DNA from: an uncultured Acidaminococcus sp.
GTDB lineage: Bacteria; Bacillota; Negativicutes; Acidaminococcales; Acidaminococcaceae
Direction: 5' to 3'
Assembly: GCA_905213155.1 (NCBI GenBank)
Contig: CAJMHI010000038.1
Location: forward strand, 1 to 17,747
Length of the DNA stretch: 17,747 nt
The position numbers and the translations under genes were made by a program. Below the pieces are notes generated by a model. That model saw only the letters and a program-made list of their open reading frames with translations, ran no database searches and had not been told where the DNA came from. The number at the start of each line of letters is the position of its first letter. Within the stretch, counting starts at the first letter, position 1. Shown here in pieces: positions 7,738 through 13,807 of this stretch.

Positions 7738-8367
7738 ATGCAAATTCGGGTTGTGGACCATCCCCTGATCAAAGAAAAAATGACCCATCTGCGTGATAAA
7801 AAGACCCAGCCAAGGAATTTCAGACGACTTTTGGATGAGATAGCCCAGCTTTTATTGTTTGAAGTGACCAAAAACCTGCCGGTGAAGGAAGTAAAAGTAC
7901 AAACTCCGCTGGCAGAGACGACGGGCTACCAGCTGGATATCAGCGGGATTATCGTGGTGCCGATTCTCCGGGCCGGCTTGGGCTTTTTGGATGCGGTACT
8001 GGATCTGGTGCCGGAAGCCCGCGTGGGGCATATTGGCCTTACCCGGGACGAAAAAAGCCTGAAACCCATTGAATATTATTGCAAAATCCCTAATGACACC
8101 GAAGCGGAAGTCATCCTCATTGACCCTATGCTGGCTACAGGCGGCAGTGCCGTGGCGGCTATTACCCTTTTGAAAAAACGGGGCTACAAGCATTTCCGCT
8201 TTATGTGCCTTGTGGCCGCACCGGAAGGGGTGCAGCTGGTGAATAAAGTCCATCCGGATGTGCCCATTTATACGGCGGCGCTGGATGATCACCTGAACGA
8301 ACGGGGCTATATTGTTCCCGGGCTGGGCGACGCGGGTGACCGGGTATTCGGAACTGTGGAGGGCTAA
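7738..8367 (+). CDS. upp: Uracil phosphoribosyltransferase
   Basis: A 209-residue enzyme that makes UMP from uracil and PRPP in pyrimidine salvage. The PRPP loop is DPMLATGGSA (129-138), PILRAGLG (75-82) is the type I signature, and the C-terminal YIVPGLGDAGDR segment binds uracil. Length is exactly the family norm. AAAGGAG precedes the ATG. Its TAA shares a base with the next ATG (TAATG), so the dCMP deaminase is likely translationally coupled, linking UMP and dUMP supply. Confidence 0.98.
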   Translation: MQIRVVDHPLIKEKMTHLRDKKTQPRNFRRLLDEIAQLLLFEVTKNLPVKEVKVQTPLAETTGYQLDISGIIVVPILRAGLGFLDAVLDLVPEARVGHIGLTRDEKSLKPIEYYCKIPNDTEAEVILIDPMLATGGSAVAAITLLKKRGYKHFRFMCLVAAPEGVQLVNKVHPDVPIYTAALDDHLNERGYIVPGLGDAGDRVFGTVEG

Positions 8368-8822
8368 TGGACAGACCGGATTGGGACAGCTATTTTATGG
8401 AAATTGCCCAGGTGATTGCCAAACGTTCCACCTGCCTACGGCGGCATGTGGGAGCCGTCCTGGTAAAAGACCGGCAGATCCTGGCTACCGGATACAACGG
8501 GGCCCCTAAAGGACTTCCCCACTGCGAGGAGACCGGATGCCTGCGGGAAAAACTGCATGTACCCAGCGGGAAAAACCACGAATTGTGCCGGGGACTCCAT
8601 GCGGAGCAAAATGCGGTGATCCAGGCGGCAGTAAACGGGGTATCTACCCAGGGCGCTACCTTGTACTGCACACATCAGCCTTGTGTGGTGTGCTCCAAGA
8701 TCCTGATTAATGCGGGGATTAAGCGGATCGTCTATGGACATCCCTACCCGGATAAATTGGCCCAGGAGATGCTCCATAGCGACATGGAGATGGAACTGGT
8801 GGAATTTAAAGAAAAGAAATGA
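8367..8822 (+). CDS. comEB: Deoxycytidylate deaminase (ComEB family)
   Basis: A 151-residue zinc-dependent deaminase that converts dCMP to dUMP, the precursor for thymidylate. The active-site HAE is at 78-80 with Glu80 as proton shuttle, and PCVVC provides Cys106 and Cys109. VGAVLVKDRQILATGYNGAP (28-47) is typical of the dCMP deaminase subgroup. The Cys/His segment 52-74 (HCEETGC ... HELC) resembles the extra structural site of this family. It is the last gene of the rpiB unit and is followed immediately by a strong hairpin. Confidence 0.96.
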   Translation: MDRPDWDSYFMEIAQVIAKRSTCLRRHVGAVLVKDRQILATGYNGAPKGLPHCEETGCLREKLHVPSGKNHELCRGLHAEQNAVIQAAVNGVSTQGATLYCTHQPCVVCSKILINAGIKRIVYGHPYPDKLAQEMLHSDMEMELVEFKEKK

Positions 8823-8867
8823 AATAAGAGCTGTGGGCAGTCATTTTGGCTGGTCACAGCTCTTATT
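8823..8867. terminator. Bidirectional terminator between convergent genes
   Basis: A 13-base perfect stem (AATAAGAGCTGTG 8823-8835 with CACAGCTCTTATT 8855-8867) and a 19-base loop. The left arm starts right after the dCMP deaminase stop, and the right arm ends one base before the stop of the leftward gene, so one hairpin can serve both strands. The T tract is short. Confidence 0.82.
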
Positions 8868-8868
8868 G

Positions 8869-9747
8869 TTAGGCCTGTATGCTTTGCAGCAGGAGATCCA
8901 CATTGTCCGTGTCGTATTCAATCTGCTCGGACCAGCGCCGGGCCTGCTCTAATAAATCACCCCGATACGCTGCCATACAGTAAATAAATTCCGTGCTCTC
9001 CCGGGCATAGGTGATAAGGGCATCCAGACCATAGGTAGCGGTTTTGTCCAGTTGGCGGTACAAAATATATTGGTACAGCCGCTCTAAAAAGGCGGTGTCA
9101 AGGGAGTGTTTTGCAATAGCGTTTTTGGCTGCCCGGACCAGTTCAGGAAGCTTATGGGGCAGCGTGTCTATATCCGCTGTCCATGCGGCATCAATGGGTT
9201 CCGTGGCAGACAGGCGATGAAAAATTTTGGCGTAAAGGGGGAAAGAAGGCACTGGTGTGAAGTGACAGGCTGTTTCCGGCAGAGTATAGCCCAGGGATGA
9301 CAATAGTTCCGAAAAGGGCAGCCGCACGCCGGTATCTTCTTCTGTAAATCCCAAAGGACCGGATAAGTGCTGCAAGATCTCACAGGTCTTTTCACAGCAT
9401 AAGCCGGTACCGCACAAGATACTGTCTCCTACGTAGGTAAAAAAACGGGGGTGCACGGCACAGATATCGCATAGCGCTTCTTCCCCCAGTTCCTTAATGA
9501 CCCGGCAGAGTCCATCTTTTTCCAGAAAATGGCAATACCCCTTTTCATTCAGCGTGAAATGCCAGGTCCCATCTGCACTTTGGGCCATGGCCTGCTGCAA
9601 CTCTTTGCCCAGTCTCCCGGGCAGCGACTGGTAATAGGCGGCGGTATCCGGATCAATATCAATTTCCCATACCTGGCAGCACGTGTGGCGGCAGGTACCG
9701 CCTTTGCAGCAAAAAGCGGTAAATCCGTCGGGAATGATTGAACGCAT
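8869..9747 (-). CDS. Cys-rich FliB-like protein (flagellin lysine-N-methylase family)
   Basis: A 292-residue cytoplasmic protein with the Cys pattern of the FliB/YkgJ-type zinc or iron-sulfur family: Cys13, 14, 19, 23, 24 (CCKGGTCRHTCC), then YCHF (Cys72), GLC (Cys81), LCDIC followed by HPR (Cys93, Cys96), and LCCE (Cys117, Cys118). FliB methylates flagellin lysines in Salmonella, but homologues are widespread in bacteria without flagella. No flagellar gene is present here, so the substrate is unknown. It is shorter than the roughly 400 residues of FliB, the loss being in the C-terminal part. AAGGGGA precedes the ATG. It is divergent from the radical SAM gene and convergent with the deaminase. 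Confidence 0.78.
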   Translation of the reverse strand: MRSIIPDGFTAFCCKGGTCRHTCCQVWEIDIDPDTAAYYQSLPGRLGKELQQAMAQSADGTWHFTLNEKGYCHFLEKDGLCRVIKELGEEALCDICAVHPRFFTYVGDSILCGTGLCCEKTCEILQHLSGPLGFTEEDTGVRLPFSELLSSLGYTLPETACHFTPVPSFPLYAKIFHRLSATEPIDAAWTADIDTLPHKLPELVRAAKNAIAKHSLDTAFLERLYQYILYRQLDKTATYGLDALITYARESTEFIYCMAAYRGDLLEQARRWSEQIEYDTDNVDLLLQSIQA

Positions 9748-9790
9748 GGTAAAATCCCCTTTTGTTGATGCATGTGTTGGTAATAAGTCT

Positions 9791-9799
9791 ATTATAGCA
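9791..9799 (-). promoter_or_regulatory. Extended -10 promoter of the FliB-like gene
   Basis: The minus strand reads TGCTATAAT, a perfect extended -10, about 45 bases before the start codon. The -35 region is weak. It lies back to back with the promoter of the rightward radical SAM gene. Confidence 0.65.
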
Positions 9800-9815
9800 T
9801 TTTTTCATGAAATCA

Positions 9816-9845
9816 TTGGAACACCTACGCCGTTTATGGTAAAAT
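9816..9845 (+). promoter_or_regulatory. Promoter of the radical SAM-dehydrogenase unit
   Basis: -35 TTGGAA (9816-9821), an 18-base spacer, and -10 TAAAAT (9840-9845) with TGG in front. The leader to the ATG at 9925 is about 70 bases, longer than for most genes here. I saw no clear riboswitch fold in it. Confidence 0.55.
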
Positions 9846-9924
9846 AATATGAAATGCTTTTTGTAAGTTTTAGGATGACAGTTGGGAAATTCCAAGCCAT
9901 CTTTTATAGTTTGAGGGGATTTAC

Positions 9925-10914
9925 ATGATTATTAGAAAAAAGTCTGCGCTGGAAGCCGCCTTCCATCCGTACAAGACCAGAAAGGGCGGCGCTACGGTGA
10001 CGGTCTTTGTGCCCTATGACTGCCAGAATCACTGTCCGTTCTGCGTCAATAAGGAAGAGTACGCAGACACCACGGGGTTTTCCCTGGATGCCATCTGCCG
10101 CAGCATCCGCACCATGGATCAGCTCACTCCGTACTGTGATTTTGTCTTCACAGGGGGAGAGCCACTAGCCAATTTGCAGAGCCTGCAAGTAATGCTGGAT
10201 CAGGTGCCCACAACTCACAAGGTGTACATCAATACCACCCTGCCCGTCTCCGAGACCCAGACAGAGGAAGAACTCCTGGCCTTTATGGAGCGGAACAAGG
10301 AGAAAATCACCTGCGTGAATATTTCCCGGCACATGCAGCATTATGTGGTGGAGTCCAATGATGGGCTCTTAACCAAGCTGCCGGTAAAATTCCGGATCAA
10401 TTGCGTTCTCTATAAGCACTATCCGCGTCAGCAGCTGGTGCCCTTTATGGAACGCTTCCGGAAAATCCATGCCCCCAGCATCCAGTTCCGGTTTGACTAC
10501 ACGGAAACCACGCCGGAAAACCTGTATGACCGGCCCCATGACCAGATCTTGCAGGATCTGATGCAGGTGGCGGACTATACGGGATTGGATGGTTGCCGGA
10601 TGCGCTGCGGCTTCCATTTCCGGTATAAGGATCTGGAACTGGTCTACCACAAAACATTGCCCTACAGCACCATTGTGGAAAAAGACATCGAAGATGGCAA
10701 AACCTATGCGATCTTATATGATATCCTGATTAAACAAAATGGACGCATTGATGCCGACTGGGATGGTACGGTCTTAGATACAGCAGCCTATGCCCATGTG
10801 AAGTTTGAACCCTATGACCTGCGCTGGCTGGAGCGGATAGCTCCTAGCCGTGCAGCAGCAAGAACCCAGGAGTCCACAGCGTTTCACGGCGCACCCTGCA
10901 CCGCGGCTATGTAA
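9925..10914 (+). CDS. Radical SAM protein of unknown function
   Basis: A 329-residue radical SAM enzyme. The [4Fe-4S] motif CxxxCxxC is Cys33, Cys37, Cys40 (CQNHCPFC), and FTGGEP (75-80) is the SAM-binding segment that follows. Later Cys residues at GCRMRCG (about 228-234) are too few for a full SPASM domain. The fold is a partial TIM barrel with a C-terminal extension, and the last 20 residues look unstructured (Ala/Thr/Ser-rich). The reaction is not recognisable. It lies 17 bases before the D-malate/tartrate-type dehydrogenase and is probably co-transcribed with it, but no functional link is known to me. No precursor peptide gene is visible nearby, so a RiPP role is not supported. Confidence 0.85.
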   Translation: MIIRKKSALEAAFHPYKTRKGGATVTVFVPYDCQNHCPFCVNKEEYADTTGFSLDAICRSIRTMDQLTPYCDFVFTGGEPLANLQSLQVMLDQVPTTHKVYINTTLPVSETQTEEELLAFMERNKEKITCVNISRHMQHYVVESNDGLLTKLPVKFRINCVLYKHYPRQQLVPFMERFRKIHAPSIQFRFDYTETTPENLYDRPHDQILQDLMQVADYTGLDGCRMRCGFHFRYKDLELVYHKTLPYSTIVEKDIEDGKTYAILYDILIKQNGRIDADWDGTVLDTAAYAHVKFEPYDLRWLERIAPSRAAARTQESTAFHGAPCTAAM

Positions 10915-10931
10915 TACAAGGAGGCAGTACG

Positions 10932-12002
10932 ATGACAAAGCAAATCCATAAGGTTGCCGTCATTGCCGGCGATGGCATTGGCCCGGAAGTCCTGACAGAA
11001 GGCATAAAAGTACTTAACGAAGTGGCCAAGCTGGATGGCACCTTCGCCTTTGATTTTTCCTATTTTCCCTGGGGATGTGAGTACTATTTGAAAAACGGGG
11101 AAATGCTACCAAAAGACGGCATTGAGACCTTAAGCCATTTCGACGCGATTTACCTGGGGGCGGTGGGCTATCCTGGCGTCCCGGATCATATTTCCTTGCG
11201 GGGACTGTTGATTAAGATCCGCAAAGGCTTTGACCAATACGTCAACCTGCGCCCTGTGAAACTGTTAAAGGGAGCGCCTACGCCTATTGCAGGGATAAAA
11301 CGGGAAGATATCGATATGACCTTTATCCGGGAAAACAGCGAAGGGGAATATGCCGGAGAAGGAGCCTGGCTGTACAAAGGAACCCCCCGGGAAGTGGTCA
11401 TTCAAGACAGCGTTTTCTCCCGCTTTGGTTGCGAACGGATCATCCGCTATGCCTATGAAATGGCAAAAGCCCAGCATAAGACTCTTACCAGTATCAGCAA
11501 AGGGAATGCCCTGAACTATTCTATGGTGTTCTGGGATCAGATCTTTGCCGAAGTGGGCAAGGAATACCCGGAAGTGGAAACCCATTCCTATCTGGTGGAC
11601 GCGGCCAGCATGTTTATGGTGAAAGATCCCAAACGGTATCAGATTATCGTCTGTTCTAACCTGTTTGGCGATATCCTGACAGATTTAGGCGCTGCCATTA
11701 GCGGCGGAATGGGGCTGGCTGCCGGCGCCAATTTGAACCCGGAGCGGAAATATCCCTCCATGTTCGAACCTATCCATGGCTCTGCCCCAGACATCGCCGG
11801 GCAGGGAAAAGCCAATCCGTTGGCCAGCATCTGGTCGGCGTCCCAAATGCTGGATTTCTTTGGGCATGAAAAGTGGGGCGCTAAGCTCCTGCAGGTCATT
11901 GAAGACATGCTGGTGGAAAAGAAAGTCCTGACACCCGATCTGGGGGGACATGCCACCACGGCAGAAGTGGGCACGGAAGCGGCACGAAAAGTCGCAAAAT
12001 AA
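10932..12002 (+). CDS. D-malate/tartrate-type decarboxylating dehydrogenase
   Basis: A 356-residue member of the isocitrate/isopropylmalate dehydrogenase family that oxidises and decarboxylates a 2-hydroxyacid with NAD and a divalent metal. GDGIGPE (13-19) begins the fold. Arg97, Arg107 and Arg133 (FIRENSEG), Tyr140 and Lys190 fit the active site. Metal Asp residues are Asp223, Asp247 and Asp251, and EPIHGSAPDIAG (279-290) binds the cofactor. The segment WGCEYYLKNGEMLPKDG with LGAVGYPGVPDHISL (about 47-89) is characteristic of the tartrate dehydrogenase/D-malate dehydrogenase branch (TtuC, DmlA), not LeuB. No leu genes are nearby. The ribosome site AAGGAGG precedes the ATG. A hairpin follows the stop. 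Confidence 0.88.
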   Translation: MTKQIHKVAVIAGDGIGPEVLTEGIKVLNEVAKLDGTFAFDFSYFPWGCEYYLKNGEMLPKDGIETLSHFDAIYLGAVGYPGVPDHISLRGLLIKIRKGFDQYVNLRPVKLLKGAPTPIAGIKREDIDMTFIRENSEGEYAGEGAWLYKGTPREVVIQDSVFSRFGCERIIRYAYEMAKAQHKTLTSISKGNALNYSMVFWDQIFAEVGKEYPEVETHSYLVDAASMFMVKDPKRYQIIVCSNLFGDILTDLGAAISGGMGLAAGANLNPERKYPSMFEPIHGSAPDIAGQGKANPLASIWSASQMLDFFGHEKWGAKLLQVIEDMLVEKKVLTPDLGGHATTAEVGTEAARKVAK

Positions 12003-12012
12003 CGACACAAAG

Positions 12013-12048
12013 CTCCCTGAAAGCAGTAGCCTTCGGGGAGTTTTCTTT
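12013..12048 (+). terminator. Terminator after the dehydrogenase
   Basis: A nine-base stem (CTCCCTGAA 12013-12021 with TTCGGGGAG 12032-12040, one G-T pair), a ten-base loop, then TTTTCTTT. The ribosome site of the chorismate mutase gene starts about ten bases later, so no full promoter fits between them. Confidence 0.82.
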
Positions 12049-12069
12049 CCTATAGGATGGAGGATACCT

Positions 12070-12654
12070 ATGACCATGACATTAGAAGAGATTCGTAAAA
12101 CCATTGATACACTGGACCCTAAAATCCGTGACCTGTTATTGCAACGGATGGACTGCTCTCATAAGGTCGCCGAAGTGAAGCAGCAGGATGGTAGCACCAC
12201 TGTGTTCCGAGCAGACCGGGAACAGAAAATCCTGGATACCTTGGGAAAGGAAGTACCCCCGGAACGCAGAGCTGCCTATCTCGCTGTAGTGCGGAAAATT
12301 ATGGAAGCCAGCCGGATGTACCAGTATGGCCTGTTGTTTGACTGGAACCCGGGCATTCTTGCCCCTTTGCTCCAAGGGTTTTCTATGGAAAGAGGTGCAA
12401 AGAACGTAACTGTGCAGTTTGCCTGCTCTGATTGCCCCAATGGACTGGGAAAATTGTTGTCCATGATCGGCGACTATGACGTCAACCTGGAGACCCTTAC
12501 CCAGCTGTCCAAAAATGCGGCAGATAGCACCGTCACCTTTCAGGTCACCCTTCAGTGTGATCCCAGTGAGAGCTGGATCCAGCAGCTTTTATTCCAGCTC
12601 AGCAAAGAAAGTCAGGCGTTTAAAGTGGTAAAAATCGAGGAGCCTGCTATCTAA
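12070..12654 (+). CDS. Chorismate mutase (AroQ class) fused to an ACT domain
   Basis: A 194-residue protein. Residues 1-90 form an AroQ helical chorismate mutase that converts chorismate to prephenate for Phe and Tyr synthesis. Arg9, Arg26, Lys37 and the Arg50-Glu51 pair correspond to the E. coli active-site residues 11, 28, 39, 51 and 52. Residues from about 110 (NVTVQFACSDCPNGLGKLLS) to the end resemble an ACT regulatory domain, suggesting amino acid feedback. No prephenate dehydratase or dehydrogenase domain lies between them. The frame is open to 11950, but GGAGG at 12058-12062 and the mutase N-terminus choose the ATG at 12070. A terminator hairpin sits immediately upstream. Confidence 0.87.
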   Translation: MTMTLEEIRKTIDTLDPKIRDLLLQRMDCSHKVAEVKQQDGSTTVFRADREQKILDTLGKEVPPERRAAYLAVVRKIMEASRMYQYGLLFDWNPGILAPLLQGFSMERGAKNVTVQFACSDCPNGLGKLLSMIGDYDVNLETLTQLSKNAADSTVTFQVTLQCDPSESWIQQLLFQLSKESQAFKVVKIEEPAI

Positions 12655-12668
12655 AGATATCGGGCTCC
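12639..12668 (+). terminator. Hairpin over the end of the chorismate mutase gene
   Basis: GGAGCC (12639-12644) pairs with GGCTCC (12663-12668), and the inner bases (TG..TATC with GATA..CG) continue the stem to a tiny loop around the stop codon. There is no T run after it, so this is a weak or Rho-assisted terminator, or only an mRNA 3' end hairpin. Confidence 0.4.
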
Positions 12669-12701
12669 CTAAGTGTAAAGCTTGTGCTATCGGTATGTGA
12701 A

Positions 12702-13114
12702 TCAAATAAATTTTTTGCAGAATTCCTCTGCTGTCAGACAAGGGACCTGGCTTAATTTAAAATCATCTGTATTTCTTGAAATGATGTAATCCACTTGTGC
12801 TGCATGGCGCACTCTGCTTGTAAGCAATCCTCAAAATCAGAGAATGCACTGTTTTGCAAAGCAGAACAAATCTTTTCGGTATCAATCCCTTCCACTCGGA
12901 GTATCTGACACAGACCTAGCAGAATGGCACGCCTATCCTCTTCAGAATAGTTTTTACGTAGGATATAAAACATGTTGGGTATGGAATGAGCAGCAATATA
13001 CCCTTCTATCTTTTTTGAAGCACAAAGATGAAGGATTGTGTCTGCATTTTGATAAAATGGTTCGCGGCCAATCATTGCATCCAAGAGGATGTTGGTATCA
13101 ACTAATATTCGCAT
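12702..13114 (-). pseudogene. PIN-domain (VapC-like) toxin with a one-base frameshift
   Basis: A PIN-domain RNase of a toxin-antitoxin pair. The start MRILVDTNILLDA carries the first acidic residue, and SDFEDCLQAECA carries the second acidic pair. The open frame ends early at 12752 after 120 residues with an atypical tail. The neighbouring frame continues from the same point as VDYIISRNTDDFK and ends at TGA 12702-12704 after LTAEEF, which is a standard PIN C-terminus including the late acidic residues. The span 12702-13114 is 413 bases, one short of 138 codons. The loss is near 12797-12806 (GCCATGCAGCAC on the minus strand). As read, the toxin lacks its last beta strand and catalytic Asp and is probably inactive. 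It overlaps the antitoxin end by 17 bases. Confidence 0.88.
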
Positions 13115-13340
13115 ACTTTTTCTCCCGTGCAGCAGCTAGTTCCACTTTATAATTCAACTCTTCCTTACTGGCTTTCCTATATTTTTGGAGGGCTTGATAT
13201 GCCTGCATGGATTGAGAAAGAGGGGCTGGAGAAGCGATAGAATCTGTGCCCAGGCTTTTTAGCATATGTACCAGATAATAAACTTGGTCATCCGACATTT
13301 GACGGATCAGCGCTACGGCTTGTTCTTGCAGTGCGGTCAT
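13098..13340 (-). CDS. Antitoxin partner of the PIN-domain toxin
   Basis: An 80-residue protein directly upstream of the PIN gene and overlapping it by 17 bases, the usual antitoxin-first order. The N-terminus (MTALQEQAVALIRQMSDDQVYYLVHMLKSL) is an amphipathic helical segment found in small antitoxins paired with PIN proteins. The C-terminal half is charged and likely binds the toxin. I cannot assign a DNA-binding fold (no clear AbrB, RHH or Phd signature). GGGAGGAAA precedes the ATG. A strong promoter lies about 35 bases upstream. Because the toxin frame is broken, the antitoxin may be a surviving orphan. Confidence 0.75.
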   Translation of the reverse strand: MTALQEQAVALIRQMSDDQVYYLVHMLKSLGTDSIASPAPLSQSMQAYQALQKYRKASKEELNYKVELAAAREKKYANIS

Positions 13341-13375
13341 TATAATTTCCTCCCTTCTTTCCTAGCTTCAAGTTT

Positions 13376-13404
13376 ACTTTACTGAATTTGTCGGAAACTG
13401 TCAA
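13376..13404 (-). promoter_or_regulatory. Promoter of the toxin-antitoxin operon
   Basis: On the minus strand: -35 TTGACA (13404-13399, perfect consensus), a 17-base spacer, and -10 TAAAGT (13381-13376). A loose dyad, TTCAAGT with ACTGAA, spans the -10 and could be an autoregulatory operator. That last point is speculative. Confidence 0.75.
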
Positions 13405-13414
13405 GAAAGAAAAA

Positions 13415-13462
13415 ATAAAACGGCTCTTTCAAGTCCACTATGGCTTTGGAGAGCCGTTTTAT
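13415..13462 (+). terminator. Orphan terminator hairpin between divergent genes
   Basis: A 13-base perfect stem (ATAAAACGGCTCT 13415-13427 with AGAGCCGTTTTAT 13450-13462) and a 22-base loop. It is flanked by the divergent toxin-antitoxin promoter on the left and the transferase promoter on the right, so no gene ends at it on either strand. It is homologous to the hairpin at 15447-15488 and forms the first part of the duplicated module. Confidence 0.8.
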
Positions 13463-13528
13463 CCGTTGATTGTTCTTGTCAGGATAGTAGAGGGACTGAT
13501 AAGATAGGGGCGGTATGATTTGTCATGA
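13421..13528 (+). repeat. Copy 1 of a duplicated hairpin-promoter module
   Basis: Aligns with 15448-15555 with two single-base gaps. The blocks in order are: GGCTCT hairpin arm, AAGTC, a loop with TGGCTT, AGAGCCGTTTT, TTCTTGTCA, TAAGATAGG and ATTTGTCA. The second TTGTCA starts 44 bases after the first (43 in copy 2). The similarity is in non-coding DNA and covers both the hairpin and the promoter, so it looks like duplication or selection rather than chance. Confidence 0.85.
13476..13505 (+). promoter_or_regulatory. Promoter of the phosphoethanolamine transferase gene
   Basis: -35 TTGTCA (13476-13481), an 18-base spacer, and extended -10 TGATAAGAT (13497-13505). A second ATTTGTCA at 13518-13525 lies just after the expected transcription start and is conserved in copy 2, so it may be an operator half-site. 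Confidence 0.7.
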
Positions 13529-13566
13529 GCAAAAGAAAGCAACGGAGGAGTGTAAGAGAAAAATGA
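13525..13566 (+). other. Possible 13-codon basic leader ORF
   Basis: ATG at 13525 opens MSKRKQRRSVREK, whose TGA (13564-13566) overlaps the ATG at 13563 of the next gene as ATGA. The upstream ribosome site (GGGGCGG) is mediocre, and the frame is not conserved in the matching position of copy 2. It could provide translational coupling, since GGAGGAG at 13544-13550 is 12 bases from the main ATG, but it may equally be chance. Confidence 0.25.
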
Positions 13567-13793
13567 GGTTATTTTGCACTAAAGAGAACCTGTCTCACAG
13601 CTTAAAAATCACACTGGCAATTTGCGTCTGTGTGGTGTTCCTTTTTCTAGGCGTTTTTTCGTCTCCTTTTACGAACGTACATCATATTACGATTCTGCGT
13701 CTGGTGCGTAGTGGAATCTTCTTGTGGGGCAGCCTTTTAGTCACAGATATAGTTTTTTTGCATGACAGAAAAATATATATAAAAAACGTATAG
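13563..13793 (+). pseudogene. N-terminal part of a frameshifted phosphoethanolamine transferase
   Basis: 76 residues that begin MRLFCTKENLSHSLK and hold two membrane spans (about 15-33 and 46-65). The frame ends at TAG 13791-13793. From the A6 run at 13781-13786, the adjacent frame continues smoothly as RIALLVALVWFLPYG into the sulfatase-domain ORF, so the two ORFs are one gene of 13563-15385. That span is 1823 bases, one short of 608 codons. The zero-frame heptamer at the break is A AAA AAC, the canonical -1 slippery site, with a stop two codons later. Either one A was lost or the ribosome shifts. The ATG at 13563 was preferred to the one at 13515, which would lie almost at the transcription start. 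Confidence 0.78.
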
Positions 13794-13807
13794 CACTATT
13801 AGTCGCG

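Noticed and set aside
9846..9924. Riboswitch in the leader of the radical SAM gene
   Set aside because: About 70 bases with only a weak short inverted repeat and no conserved aptamer core that I can recognise.
12844..13152. 102-codon plus-strand frame opposite the PIN toxin and antitoxin
   Set aside because: No similarity to anything I recognise and no ribosome site; the minus-strand pair has domain, gene order and promoter support.
13515..13562. ATG at 13515 as start of the transferase N-terminal part
   Set aside because: It would be only about ten bases after the -10 with no leader for a ribosome site; ATG 13563 has GGAGGAG upstream and a normal membrane-protein N-terminus.
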